Origin: Zongyangia gallinarum
GTDB lineage: Bacteria > Bacillota > Clostridia > Oscillospirales > Ruminococcaceae
Reading direction: 5' to 3'
Length of the DNA: 64,000 nucleotides
Assembly: GCA_904419315.1 (NCBI GenBank)
Contig: CAJFQY010000011.1
Coordinates: 34,906-98,905, forward strand
Each line of letters starts with the position of its first letter. The stretch's first letter is position 1. A program made the position numbers and the translations under genes. The notes beneath the pieces were generated by a model. The model was not told where the DNA came from. It was given only the letters and a program-made list of their open reading frames with translations, and made no database searches. Below, piece by piece: positions 52,571 through 61,992 of this stretch.

Positions 52571-54799
52571 ATGAAGGAAAAACGTAATAAGACCGACAGA
52601 GCAACTTCGGGAGCGGAGAAGAAGCGGTCTTCTCCCGTGGTCCGAGGGATTAAAAAGACTTTCTCCACTATCGGCAAGGTGCTGGCGACCTGCTTTTTTA
52701 TCATGGTAATCACCGGCTGTATTGTGGGAACAGTTCTTGCTGTCAATGTACTTGACTATGTAGACCGTGATTCTAACATTGATCTGAGAGAACTGCAGCT
52801 CAACTATACGACGATTCTTTATGCTACTGATTCGGAGACGGGAGAGACTTATGAACTTCAACGTCTACAAAGTGCCGATAATAGCATCTGGGTTGATATC
52901 GAACAAATTCCAGAATATATGCAGAAAGCGGCAATCGCTGCAGAAGATGCTAGATTCATGGAACATGAGGGTGTGGATTGGAAGCGAACACTGGGTGCGT
53001 TTGTCAACATGTTTGTCAAGATTTATCCTACAAAACAGGGAGGATCCACCATTACCCAGCAGCTGGTCAAAAATGTGACGGGAGATGACGCTGTCCGTGT
53101 TGACCGTAAAGTTAGAGAAATTTTTACGGCACTGAATCTGGAGAAGGAATACTCAAAACAAGAAATACTAGAAGCGTATCTTAATGTGATCCCTTTAGGT
53201 AACGGAGTCAAGGGAGTTCAAGCAGCAGCAAACCTTTATTTTGGCAAGGACGTTAGCGAGCTGTCTTTGGCGGAGTGTGCTTCGATTATTGCGATTACGC
53301 AATATCCCGAGCTACGCAATCCCTTCAATAACCCTGAAGAAAATAAAGCGCGCCAAGAATATATCTTGGATGAGATGCTGGAACTTGGTTCTATTACCCA
53401 AGCCGAACATGATGCGGCTGTAGCAGAGGAACTTAATTTCCTAAAAGAGGAGTATATTGAGGAGCGTAGCGAGGTTCAGAGCTATTTTGTTGACTATGTC
53501 ATTGATGAGGTCATCAATGATTTGATGGAACAGAAAGGCTATGAGGAGTCTTATGCAACCCAACAGCTTTATACCGGCGGCTATCGCATCTATACGACAA
53601 TAGATGAATCTATTCAGAAATCTGTGGAGGAAAGTTACCTGGATGAAAGCACATTCCCAGAAGTGCGCAATCCCGAGCCCCCACAATCCTCTTTTACGAT
53701 TATTGACTATAATGGTGCGATAAAAGCGTTGGTTGGCGGCCGTGGTGAAAAAACCGGTGCCCGCGTACTGAACCGCTGCACGGGAATTACCCGATCCAAT
53801 GGTTCTACGATGAAGCCCATTTCGGTCTATGGTTTAGCGATTGAGAATAACTTGGTGACTTGGTCCACCATGATTGACGCCACACGGCATACCTATACAG
53901 AGTATGACAACTGGAACCCTGTTAACTACGATAATTACTATGGCGGTGAAGATGGATATGTTACCACTGCGGAAGCAATCCGTCGATCTACCAATACAGC
54001 TGCTGTTTATGTGTGCAATCAGTTGGGACCAAGGACATGCTTTGACTTCTTGAAGAATAAACTGGATATGTATAGCTTGGTGGACAGCCGAGGGGAAAAT
54101 GGGAAAATCTATACGGATATTACCCTTTCTGCCATGAGCCTCGGCAGTTTGACTGATGGCATATCTCCTCTGGAACTTGCTGGAGCATACCAGATTTACG
54201 GCAATGGAGGTTTGTTTACTCCAACACATTCCTATACGAAGGTGTTAGATAGCGAAGGCAATGTGGTGCTGGAAAATAAAGAAACACCGACTCGTGTACT
54301 CAGTGAAGAAACTGCTGTTATTGTCAACAAGATGATGCAGGGTGTTGTCACAGGTGCCAACGGCACTGGCTATAACGCTAGATTAGATGGGGTTACTGTG
54401 GCAGGTAAGACTGGTACAACCACCGATGATAAGGACCAGTGGTTTGTTGGACTGACCCCGGAATATGTAGGTGTGGTCTGGATGGGTTATGACATTCAGC
54501 AGGAAATTCATTACAGTGTTTATCCGCCACCAATTGTTTGGAAAAATGTTATGAGTAAAATCTATGAGAATCGCAGTTCCGGCTCCTTCCCGGAGAGCAC
54601 CAAGGTGGTGGCAAGAGAATTTTGTACAGTTTCTGGTGATATTGCCACCGAAAATTGTCCTTCCACCGAAACGGGCTACTATAAAGCCAGCAATATTCCG
54701 GGAACCTGCATTGAACATCTGACGACCCAGGAAGACGATAATATTGATGAAAATGGCATTAATCAGGAAACTGGACAGCCTTGGTGGAAAGTCGATTAA
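52571..54799 (+). CDS. Class A penicillin-binding protein (PBP1A type)
   Basis: About 742 residues from ATG 52571 with SD AAGGAGGAGA. One N-terminal membrane helix (about 35-60), then the GT51 glycosyltransferase (AAEDARFMEHEGVDW; GGSTITQQLVKN) and the transpeptidase domain with S412-T-M-K415, STN and K613-T-G. It polymerises and crosslinks peptidoglycan at the outer membrane face. All catalytic motifs are intact. Ends with a terminator at 54804. Confidence 0.96.
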   Translation: MKEKRNKTDRATSGAEKKRSSPVVRGIKKTFSTIGKVLATCFFIMVITGCIVGTVLAVNVLDYVDRDSNIDLRELQLNYTTILYATDSETGETYELQRLQSADNSIWVDIEQIPEYMQKAAIAAEDARFMEHEGVDWKRTLGAFVNMFVKIYPTKQGGSTITQQLVKNVTGDDAVRVDRKVREIFTALNLEKEYSKQEILEAYLNVIPLGNGVKGVQAAANLYFGKDVSELSLAECASIIAITQYPELRNPFNNPEENKARQEYILDEMLELGSITQAEHDAAVAEELNFLKEEYIEERSEVQSYFVDYVIDEVINDLMEQKGYEESYATQQLYTGGYRIYTTIDESIQKSVEESYLDESTFPEVRNPEPPQSSFTIIDYNGAIKALVGGRGEKTGARVLNRCTGITRSNGSTMKPISVYGLAIENNLVTWSTMIDATRHTYTEYDNWNPVNYDNYYGGEDGYVTTAEAIRRSTNTAAVYVCNQLGPRTCFDFLKNKLDMYSLVDSRGENGKIYTDITLSAMSLGSLTDGISPLELAGAYQIYGNGGLFTPTHSYTKVLDSEGNVVLENKETPTRVLSEETAVIVNKMMQGVVTGANGTGYNARLDGVTVAGKTGTTTDDKDQWFVGLTPEYVGVVWMGYDIQQEIHYSVYPPPIVWKNVMSKIYENRSSGSFPESTKVVAREFCTVSGDIATENCPSTETGYYKASNIPGTCIEHLTTQEDDNIDENGINQETGQPWWKVD

Positions 54800-54803
54800 T
54801 AAA

Positions 54804-54840
54804 AATAAAAGCAGCATCGTCCGATGCTGCTTTTATTTTA
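54804..54840. terminator. Terminator after the PBP gene
   Basis: Perfect 16-bp stem AATAAAAGCAGCATCG with complement, 2-base loop, TTTA tail; lies between converging genes. Confidence 0.92.
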
Positions 54841-54908
54841 TGCAAATTGTGTATTTATGTGATTTATGAGAGAAAGGCAAAAATAGGATTTGCAAATTTC
54901 TAACAAAA

Positions 54909-55985
54909 TTATTTATTGTAAAGCTTTAAATGTTCCTTTTCGCAGAGCCATTTGATGAGAATAGCGAGAATAGGCATGAAAATCATTCCCATAACTCCCA
55001 TTGTCCGCAGTCCTAAATAAATGGCTGCCAGAGATATGATTGGATGCAGTCCGATTTGATCTCCAACAATTTTGGGTTCTATGATGTTTCGAATGACAGT
55101 GACAATAAGATAAATAATGGATAATCCGAGAGCGAGATTATAATTTTGGCGGAAAAGTTCAATTGCGATCCAAGGAATCATAATGCCTCCGGTACCGATG
55201 ACAGGCAACAAATCCAAAAGCGCAATCATGGCGGCGATAAGAAGAGCATAATCTAAATCAATGATGAGAAATCCAATGGAAAGCTCTGCAAATGTGATTA
55301 GCATTAAAATGAGATATGCCTTTATCATTTTCAAAACTGTATGGACCAGAAAATTTTTGATATCAAAAAGAAGGGAACGGTGACGTTTTGGAATCTGCCG
55401 GGCCAAAAAACTGACCACGTTGGTATAGTCCATACTAATAAAAAAGGTAGCTATGATAGAAAAGAATAATGTGACCAACATGGAAGGAATATTTTTTACA
55501 AATTCTGTAATGGATTCTACAGCAGAGGAAGAAAGATTTAAAATGATCGTCTCAAAACTTTCAGAAATTGAGGTGAGCAGACGCATAGTGGCATCAGCTG
55601 TGCTGGGGAAAAAATGAGACATCAACTGTAAAATCATATCCGTAATTTTACTTACAACTGGTTCTAAACTGGTAGAGTAGATTTCTGGAAATTGAGCAAA
55701 TAGCTCTCCTGCCTCCACTAAAAGGCGGGTGCCGGCAAACCAAAGGATTCCACCAGCCAAGGAAAATACCAGCAAAATTGTAAGGGCAGCACAAAACTTT
55801 TTTGGAAATGGAAGCTTAGCATTCAGAAAAGCAATGATCGGTTTGAGACAGAAAGCAATGAGCAGTCCTACAATAAAAGGGAGAAACCAAGGAACCACAA
55901 AGTTGATACAGAAATAAATCACAACAAAGACTGTGATAAAAAATAAAATATTGATGATGAAATTGACGCGGCTTTGATGGTCCAA
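54909..55985 (-). CDS. AI-2E/YtvI-type membrane protein
   Basis: About 358 residues from TTG 55985, chosen because SD GAGGTGA lies 5 bases upstream; ATG 56027 has no SD. About eight membrane helices; the N-terminal block (LPFIVGLLIAFCLKPIIAFL) and the C-terminal DLLPVIGTGGIMIPW...NIIEPKIVGDQIGLHP are family marks. Sporulation protein YtvI is the closest known type, but members with transport roles also exist. Confidence 0.85.
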   Translation of the reverse strand: MDHQSRVNFIINILFFITVFVVIYFCINFVVPWFLPFIVGLLIAFCLKPIIAFLNAKLPFPKKFCAALTILLVFSLAGGILWFAGTRLLVEAGELFAQFPEIYSTSLEPVVSKITDMILQLMSHFFPSTADATMRLLTSISESFETIILNLSSSAVESITEFVKNIPSMLVTLFFSIIATFFISMDYTNVVSFLARQIPKRHRSLLFDIKNFLVHTVLKMIKAYLILMLITFAELSIGFLIIDLDYALLIAAMIALLDLLPVIGTGGIMIPWIAIELFRQNYNLALGLSIIYLIVTVIRNIIEPKIVGDQIGLHPIISLAAIYLGLRTMGVMGMIFMPILAILIKWLCEKEHLKLYNK

Positions 55986-56381
55986 GTTAGTCACCTCAAA
56001 TTGAGCGCTGGCAGCGCAGGTAATCATTTGAATTTATTTTGCCCATAGGGATAAGCCTGATACACAGGTAAATTTGTTTTTCTCCGGGAGACAATTATAA
56101 GATAGAAATGTCCAGCGGCGGACAAGATTTTTTCTTTTATTCTACCCTATTTCATGTAAATTTAATCTAATTTAATTTAATATAAAAGAAAAAAACTATA
56201 TAAAAAATAGATAATATTATAAAAATAAAAGAATTTAGAAGAATAAAAGAGGTATTTTCAAAAAATAAAGAAATTTTGCGATTTATATAATGTTTTTAAC
56301 CTTATTTGCGTTTGAGAAAAAAGTTTTAACCGTGTATAGTGTATTTATTCGCGAAACAGGCGTATTTCGGAGGTGGACTTT
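55986..56381 (+). promoter_or_regulatory. AT-rich divergent region with the hom operon promoter
   Basis: About 396 bases, very AT-rich from 56150 on, no gene seen. A promoter for the aspartate-family operon reads TTGAGA (56312-56317), 17-bp spacer, TATAGT (56335-56340). SD GGAGGTG is at 56369-56375. Confidence 0.72.
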
Positions 56382-56825
56382 TTGGAAAATCCAACCCAAT
56401 ATCTTTTGGTAGATACCAAGGTTCTGCCTGAAATTTTTCTAAAGGTGGTCCAGGCTAAGCATTTGCTGGCATCCGGTCAAGCTAAAAATTCTTCAGAGGC
56501 TGCACGCATGATGGGTATTTCCCGCAGTGCTTTCTATAAATACAAAGATTGTGTATATCAATACACCAGCAACGTTTCGGAAAATATCATTACGATTTAT
56601 GCAGCGCTTTTGGACCAGCCTGGCGTCCTCTCTCGTCTTCTTGGAGAATTGTATCAGGTTGGTGCCAACATTTTAACGATTAATCAAAATATACCGGTAG
56701 ATTCTGTTGCACCGGTTTCCATCTCTGTAAGCTTAGAGGGGCTTACCGTCAGCCGGGAGGAATTGTTTACAGCTCTACGGCAGTTGGAGGGCGTCGTCGA
56801 GGTACGCAGGATATCGGGTCAATAA
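56382..56825 (+). CDS. HTH-ACT protein heading the homoserine operon (PheB/UPF0735-like)
   Basis: About 147 residues from TTG 56382 with SD GGAGGTG six bases upstream (GTG 56373 lies within the SD). An N-terminal helix-turn-helix-like segment (NSSEAARMMGISRSAFYKYK, about 38-57) is followed by an ACT domain (about 70-145). ACT domains bind amino acids. Often labelled PheB although chorismate mutase activity is not supported. Leading hom-thrB-lysC, it may sense threonine or another end product; no function is proven. Confidence 0.87.
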   Translation: MENPTQYLLVDTKVLPEIFLKVVQAKHLLASGQAKNSSEAARMMGISRSAFYKYKDCVYQYTSNVSENIITIYAALLDQPGVLSRLLGELYQVGANILTINQNIPVDSVAPVSISVSLEGLTVSREELFTALRQLEGVVEVRRISGQ

Positions 56826-56845
56826 ATGAAAGATGAGGTGCGGTT

Positions 56846-58087
56846 ATGTTTCAGATTGCAGTCATGGGCCATGGAGTAGTCGGTTCTGGTGTTGTAGAGG
56901 TTTTTTACAAGAACAGAAAAAGCATTGAAAAACGAGCCGGCAAGGAAATGGAGATCAAATATATTTTAGATCTCAGAGACTTCCCAGGACTTTCCTACAG
57001 TGATAAGTTTATCAAGGATTTTGATACCATCGTTAATGATGCGGATATTAAAGTTGTAGTGGAAGTAATGGGGGGGCTTCATCCAGCTTTTGAATATGTG
57101 AAGCGCTGTTTGGAGGCTGGGAAAAGTGTAGTTACCTCCAATAAAGAACTGGTAGCGGAAAAAGGAGCGGAGCTTTTGGCAATCGCCAAATCCCGAAATG
57201 TCAATTTCCTTTTTGAGGCCAGTGTCGGCGGCGGTATTCCTATTATCCGTCCCCTAAATCAGTGCTTGGCGGCCAATGAAATTGACGAGATTGCAGGTAT
57301 TTTAAACGGTACTACAAACTTTATTCTAACCAAGATGATTCGGGAAGGGATGGCCTTTGCTGACGCGCTCAAATTAGCGCAAGAGTTGGGTTATGCAGAA
57401 AAAGATCCCACCGCTGATGTAGAGGGTATCGATGCTTGCAGAAAGATTTGCATTCTTGCCTCCATTGCCTTTGGGAAACATATCTATCCAGAGCATGTTT
57501 ATACAGAGGGAATTTCCAAGATTACCTTGGAAGATGTTGCCTACGCTGAAGCTTGGGGCGGGGTTATTAAGTTGATTGGTCGTACTAAACGGGATGAGAA
57601 TGGAAAGGTAACCATTATGGTTAGCCCCGCCATGGTTTCTCATGAAAGCCAGCTTGCCAGCGTCAGTGATGTATTCAACGGCATTTTAGTTCGCGGTGAT
57701 GCCACCGGTGATGTCGTATTCTATGGAAAAGGTGCAGGAAAACTGCCTACGGCGTCGGCGGTAGTCGCTGACGTTATCGACTGCGTGAAAAACTGGGGAG
57801 TTTATAAATCGCCGTTCTGGGTAGAGGAAGAGGATGATGGCGTCCTCGATTACCTGCAGACTGAAATTGCTTTTTACTTACGTATAAAATGCGATAATAA
57901 GGAAAAAGCTTTGCAGAAGGCAAAGGAATTATTCGGTGAAGTTGAGGAGCTGAAGGTGGCTTCTTTAGATGGAGAAATCGGAGTCGTTACTGGAATTATT
58001 AAGGAAGCCAAAGCTGAAGAAGGAATCAAGGCTCTGAAGGCGGCTGGTTTCGATGTTCTTGGACGGATCCGTGTTCTTGATTATTAA
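56846..58087 (+). CDS. hom: Homoserine dehydrogenase
   Basis: 413 residues. The N-terminal NAD(P)-binding motif GHGVVGSGVVEVF, the catalytic domain (LNGTTNFILTKM; GYAEKDPTADVEGIDA) and a C-terminal ACT domain (about 335-410) are complete. It reduces aspartate semialdehyde to homoserine. The ACT domain suggests threonine feedback. Second gene of the operon. Confidence 0.96.
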   Translation: MFQIAVMGHGVVGSGVVEVFYKNRKSIEKRAGKEMEIKYILDLRDFPGLSYSDKFIKDFDTIVNDADIKVVVEVMGGLHPAFEYVKRCLEAGKSVVTSNKELVAEKGAELLAIAKSRNVNFLFEASVGGGIPIIRPLNQCLAANEIDEIAGILNGTTNFILTKMIREGMAFADALKLAQELGYAEKDPTADVEGIDACRKICILASIAFGKHIYPEHVYTEGISKITLEDVAYAEAWGGVIKLIGRTKRDENGKVTIMVSPAMVSHESQLASVSDVFNGILVRGDATGDVVFYGKGAGKLPTASAVVADVIDCVKNWGVYKSPFWVEEEDDGVLDYLQTEIAFYLRIKCDNKEKALQKAKELFGEVEELKVASLDGEIGVVTGIIKEAKAEEGIKALKAAGFDVLGRIRVLDY

Positions 58088-58142
58088 TGTCCAAGAGAGG
58101 TCAGACAACTTAAAAAGAACTTGATAGAGCAGGTGAACTTGA

Positions 58143-59042
58143 TTGATCAAAATCAGAATTCCAGCTACCAGTGCAAATATTGGCTCGGGCTTTGATAGCT
58201 TGGGACTGGCGCTGAATCTGTACAATTATATTTATATGGAGCAGATCGACGGGATAGAGATCAAATCCAAAGATCACACCGTCATTCCTACAGGAGAAAA
58301 TAACCTAGTTTATAAAACTGCCAAGCATCTATTCGAAATTTGCGGAAAACCCTTTACCGGGTTGCACATTGAGCAGGAAAACAACATACCAATGACAAGA
58401 GGGCTGGGCAGTAGTTCCGCTTGTATTGTAGGTGGTTTGTTTGGTGCAAATGAGCTCATGGGAAACCCGCTGAGTCAGGATGAGCTTGTGAATTTTGCCG
58501 CCGTTATGGAAGGACATCCGGATAATTCCACACCAGCAATTTTGGGTGGGCTTGTCACGGCGGTTATTGATGAGGGTAAAGTTTACTGCGTAAAACAGGA
58601 GATTACTGAGAAACTTCGTTTCTTCGCATTTATTCCTGACTTTGAGATGAGTACAGAGATGGCGAGAGCCGCTCTTCCTCAGACCATTGCTCACAAAGAT
58701 GGGGTTTTTAACCTTTCTCGAGCTGCGCTTATGTCGGTGTCTCTTTACAGTGGAAAATTTCAGAATTTACGGATTGCAGCACAGGACCGGCTCCATCAGC
58801 CTTATCGTTTAGGGCTAATTAAAGACGGCGATAAGGTGTTCCAGCTCGCCTATGACCTGGGAGCATATGCAGCCTACATTAGCGGCGCAGGATCCACCTT
58901 AATGGCTATTGTTGATGAAAAAATGGCTGAATCCTTTGAAGCGGAAGCGCGAAAAGGGCTGGATCATCTAGGCCATCAGAGTTGGGAAATAAAAAAGATG
59001 ATGATAGATAATCTAGGTACACAGATATTAGCTAATATTTGA
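58143..59042 (+). CDS. thrB: Homoserine kinase
   Basis: 299 residues from TTG 58143 (SD AGGTGA). GHMP kinase with PATSANIGSGFDSLGLAL and TRGLGSSSACIVGG (ATP loop). It makes O-phosphohomoserine for threonine synthesis. Threonine synthase (thrC) is not in the window. Confidence 0.95.
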   Translation: MIKIRIPATSANIGSGFDSLGLALNLYNYIYMEQIDGIEIKSKDHTVIPTGENNLVYKTAKHLFEICGKPFTGLHIEQENNIPMTRGLGSSSACIVGGLFGANELMGNPLSQDELVNFAAVMEGHPDNSTPAILGGLVTAVIDEGKVYCVKQEITEKLRFFAFIPDFEMSTEMARAALPQTIAHKDGVFNLSRAALMSVSLYSGKFQNLRIAAQDRLHQPYRLGLIKDGDKVFQLAYDLGAYAAYISGAGSTLMAIVDEKMAESFEAEARKGLDHLGHQSWEIKKMMIDNLGTQILANI

Positions 59043-59055
59043 CGGAGGGAAAGCA

Positions 59056-60264
59056 ATGAGTCTGATTGTACAAAAGTTTGGCGGCAGTTCTGTAGCCAAT
59101 GCCGAGAGGGTATTCAATGTCGCCAGAATTGTCACCGATACATATCAGAAAGGGAACAATGTCATCGTAGTCGTTTCTGCGCAGGGCGATACGACTGATG
59201 ATCTCATCGAAAAAGCGGCAGAAATCAATGAGAATGCCTCAAAACGAGAGATGGATATGCTTCTTGCCTGTGGCGAGCAGATGTCAGTTTCGTTGCTTGC
59301 TATGGCTATCGAAAAGATTGGTTGTCCGGTGGTCTCTTTAACAGGATGGCAGGCAGGATTTCTCACGGATTCTACCCATGGTACCGCAAGAATCCGCCGA
59401 ATCAATAAAGAGCGGATCGAAAATGAGTTTGCAAAAAAGAACATTGTGGTAGTGGCAGGCTTCCAGGGGATTAATCGATACGATGATATTACCACCCTAG
59501 GACGTGGTGGATCTGATACTAGTGCCGTAGCATTAGCCGCAGTTCTGAATGCGGATTTGTGCCAAATCTATACCGATGTGGAGGGTGTGTATACAGCTGA
59601 TCCACGAATTGTGAAAAATGCTCAGAAATTAGAAGAAATTTCCTTTGACGAAATGTTGGAGCTTGCATCTTTAGGCGCTCAGGTACTCCATAACCGTTCC
59701 GTTGAAATGGCTAAAAAATATAATGTAAACCTTGAGGTACGGTCTAGCCTTGTGAAAAGACCGGGTACGATTGTAAAGGAGGTTGTCAGCATGGAAAAGA
59801 TGTTGATTAGAGGTGTAGCAAGGGATAATGATGTGGCGCGTATTTCGGTGGTAGGACTGCCGGATAAGCCGGGTATTGCATTTAAGCTATTTTCCTTGTT
59901 GGCGGCAAAAAAGATTAATGTAGATATTATCCTTCAGTCCATTGGGCGCCATGGGACCAAAGACATCAGCTTTACAGTTTCCCGCTCTCATAAACAGGCA
60001 GCATTGGATGCGCTTCACGAGCATATGAAGAGTATTGGAGCCGAGGACATTGTCTGTGAAGAAAATATTTCTAAAATTTCTTTGGTAGGTGCCGGAATGC
60101 AGTCCAATCCTGGAGTTGCCTCTAAGATGTTTGAAGCGTTAGGAGAAGCCAATATCAACATCCAGATGATCTCAACTAGTGAAATTAAAATTTCTATCTT
60201 GATTGATATTAATGATTCTGAGAAGGCTCTCAACGTGATTCACGATGCTTTTATCCATGACTGA
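59056..60264 (+). CDS. lysC: Aspartate kinase
   Basis: 402 residues, the single-function form. KFGGSSVANAERV (ATP/Asp binding), TTLGRGGSDTSAVALA and VYTADPRIV in the kinase domain (1-240), then two ACT domains (about 265-400) for feedback control. It makes aspartyl phosphate, the first step to lysine, threonine and methionine. Last gene of the operon; SD GGAGGGAAAG before the ATG. Confidence 0.96.
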   Translation: MSLIVQKFGGSSVANAERVFNVARIVTDTYQKGNNVIVVVSAQGDTTDDLIEKAAEINENASKREMDMLLACGEQMSVSLLAMAIEKIGCPVVSLTGWQAGFLTDSTHGTARIRRINKERIENEFAKKNIVVVAGFQGINRYDDITTLGRGGSDTSAVALAAVLNADLCQIYTDVEGVYTADPRIVKNAQKLEEISFDEMLELASLGAQVLHNRSVEMAKKYNVNLEVRSSLVKRPGTIVKEVVSMEKMLIRGVARDNDVARISVVGLPDKPGIAFKLFSLLAAKKINVDIILQSIGRHGTKDISFTVSRSHKQAALDALHEHMKSIGAEDIVCEENISKISLVGAGMQSNPGVASKMFEALGEANINIQMISTSEIKISILIDINDSEKALNVIHDAFIHD

Positions 60265-60276
60265 TGAAAGACTTTG

Positions 60277-60309
60277 AAAAAAGCCGCGCATTTTTGCGCG
60301 GCTTTTTCA
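60277..60309 (+). terminator. Terminator of the aspartate-family operon
   Basis: AAAAAGCCGCGCA / TGCGCGGCTTTTT stem with T-run, 13 bp after the lysC stop. Confidence 0.95.
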
Positions 60310-60468
60310 TTCACTTTTTGAGGAGGATGTCAAAAGCAAACAAGATCTTTTTCGTCATTTTATCTAAAAACTTAACGGCTTTGAATTAATTATCTAAACA
60401 TGATTGCATTACTTTTTTTGAGGATATATAATATAGTCATTACATATTTTCATTGGCGGTGAGGTTTT

Positions 60469-61977
60469 ATGGCACTGGCAGGACTTGATGTTGGGACAAG
60501 TGGTTGTAAATTTACCATTATGGATGAGCAAGGGCAAATTCTTGGAACTGCCTATCATTCCTATGAAGCGATCCGTGAAGGCGGATGTCATGAACTGGAT
60601 GGAAATGAAATTTGGGAAGCGGTCCAGGATGTGATTCGTCGTTCGACGGCCCAATGTCCTGATGTTACAGTAGAGGCTTTTGCTGTAACCACATTAGGCG
60701 AGAGTGCTTTTCCTTTGGATGAAAATGACCAGATTATTGGGAAGGGTACCCTGTGTACAGATACGCGCGGTATAAGAGAATGCGGTGAGATCACAGAAAA
60801 GCTTGGCGGACCTGAGCGTGTTGTTGAAGTTACCGGTATGGTCCCGCGATGCATTTTTACCATCAATAAAGTAATGTGGCTAAAAAACCATACGGATATC
60901 TATAGTAGAACGAAAAAAATTTTGTTGACGGAAGATCTGCTCATTTATTTTTTAACGGGAAAACGGCTGCTTAGTTATTCCTCTGCGGCACGGACCATGG
61001 CTCTTGATGTTAGTACCTATCAGTGGTCGGATGAGGTGTTTGACGCTGCTGGAATAGATAAACACTTGTTTTCTCCTGTAGCGCCTGGAGGAACGATTGC
61101 GGGTACAGTAAAGCCCTCCCTTGCCCACGCATTAGGTCTTTCCTCGGAGACGAAAGTATGTACCGGAGGCATGGATCAGACCTGCTGTGCCATTGGTTCT
61201 GGGATATTTGAGGGTGGAGTTTGTCTGGATGTGACAGGAACATGTCAATGCAACATTGTCTTTTCACCCCAGCCCATTTCTACTCAACTGATGCTGGATA
61301 ATTACCTAAGCCTTTTGCCTGGATCTCTTCCCTGGGGACACTACATATTTGATGCAGCGTCTGTAGGCGGTCTGCTGTTGCAGTGGTACCGAGATCAATT
61401 AGGGAAATATGAAAAAGAAATTGTGGCAGAACAGCAAAAAGACTTTTTTCAGTATATGGATGAAAAGGTACGTCAGGGACCATCTGGCCTCGTTATCCTT
61501 CCAGATTTTGCTGGATATAATCAGTTGGGTAGAGTCCAACGGCAGGGACTATTTCTGGGTGTTACCCTAGAAACTACATCTGCCGATATTTATAAAGGCT
61601 TGATGGAAAGCCTCGCCTTCCGACAGAGGATGCTTTTTGACTTGCTGGAAGAACAGGGAATTCCTATCCATTCCGTGCTTGCTACAGGTGGGGGCTCGAA
61701 AAGCCCGGTTTGGTTGCAGCTGAAAGCAGATATCACCGGCCGTGAATATACAGCTCTCCAAAATAGTGAGGCGGGAACCATCGGCTGCATATTGCTTAGT
61801 GGCGTCGCACTTGGTAAATATAAAGACTTAAAAGATGCGGCGAAAAATTATGTAAAGGCCGGAAAAATATATCGGCCCAACATACAGCGTCATCAGGAAT
61901 ACGAAAAATTCTATCAGAGGTTCCGCAGGCTTGGCTCTATTGTGGACGATCTGCTGTGGGACGAAATTGCGAAATAA
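60469..61977 (+). CDS. FGGY-family carbohydrate kinase, first of three tandem copies
   Basis: 502 residues. FGGY kinase fold: AGLDVGTSGCKFTIMD (phosphate loop), D236 in CTGGMDQTCC (catalytic base position), GTCQCN, and ATGGGSKSPVWLQLKADITG (ATP site). Closest to the xylulokinase branch, but the substrate cannot be set; the EGGCHELDG loop differs from usual xylulokinases. The next two genes are clear paralogs. SD GGTGAGG lies before the ATG. Confidence 0.9.
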   Translation: MALAGLDVGTSGCKFTIMDEQGQILGTAYHSYEAIREGGCHELDGNEIWEAVQDVIRRSTAQCPDVTVEAFAVTTLGESAFPLDENDQIIGKGTLCTDTRGIRECGEITEKLGGPERVVEVTGMVPRCIFTINKVMWLKNHTDIYSRTKKILLTEDLLIYFLTGKRLLSYSSAARTMALDVSTYQWSDEVFDAAGIDKHLFSPVAPGGTIAGTVKPSLAHALGLSSETKVCTGGMDQTCCAIGSGIFEGGVCLDVTGTCQCNIVFSPQPISTQLMLDNYLSLLPGSLPWGHYIFDAASVGGLLLQWYRDQLGKYEKEIVAEQQKDFFQYMDEKVRQGPSGLVILPDFAGYNQLGRVQRQGLFLGVTLETTSADIYKGLMESLAFRQRMLFDLLEEQGIPIHSVLATGGGSKSPVWLQLKADITGREYTALQNSEAGTIGCILLSGVALGKYKDLKDAAKNYVKAGKIYRPNIQRHQEYEKFYQRFRRLGSIVDDLLWDEIAK

Positions 61978-61992
61978 GAGGAGGTCACCCTT

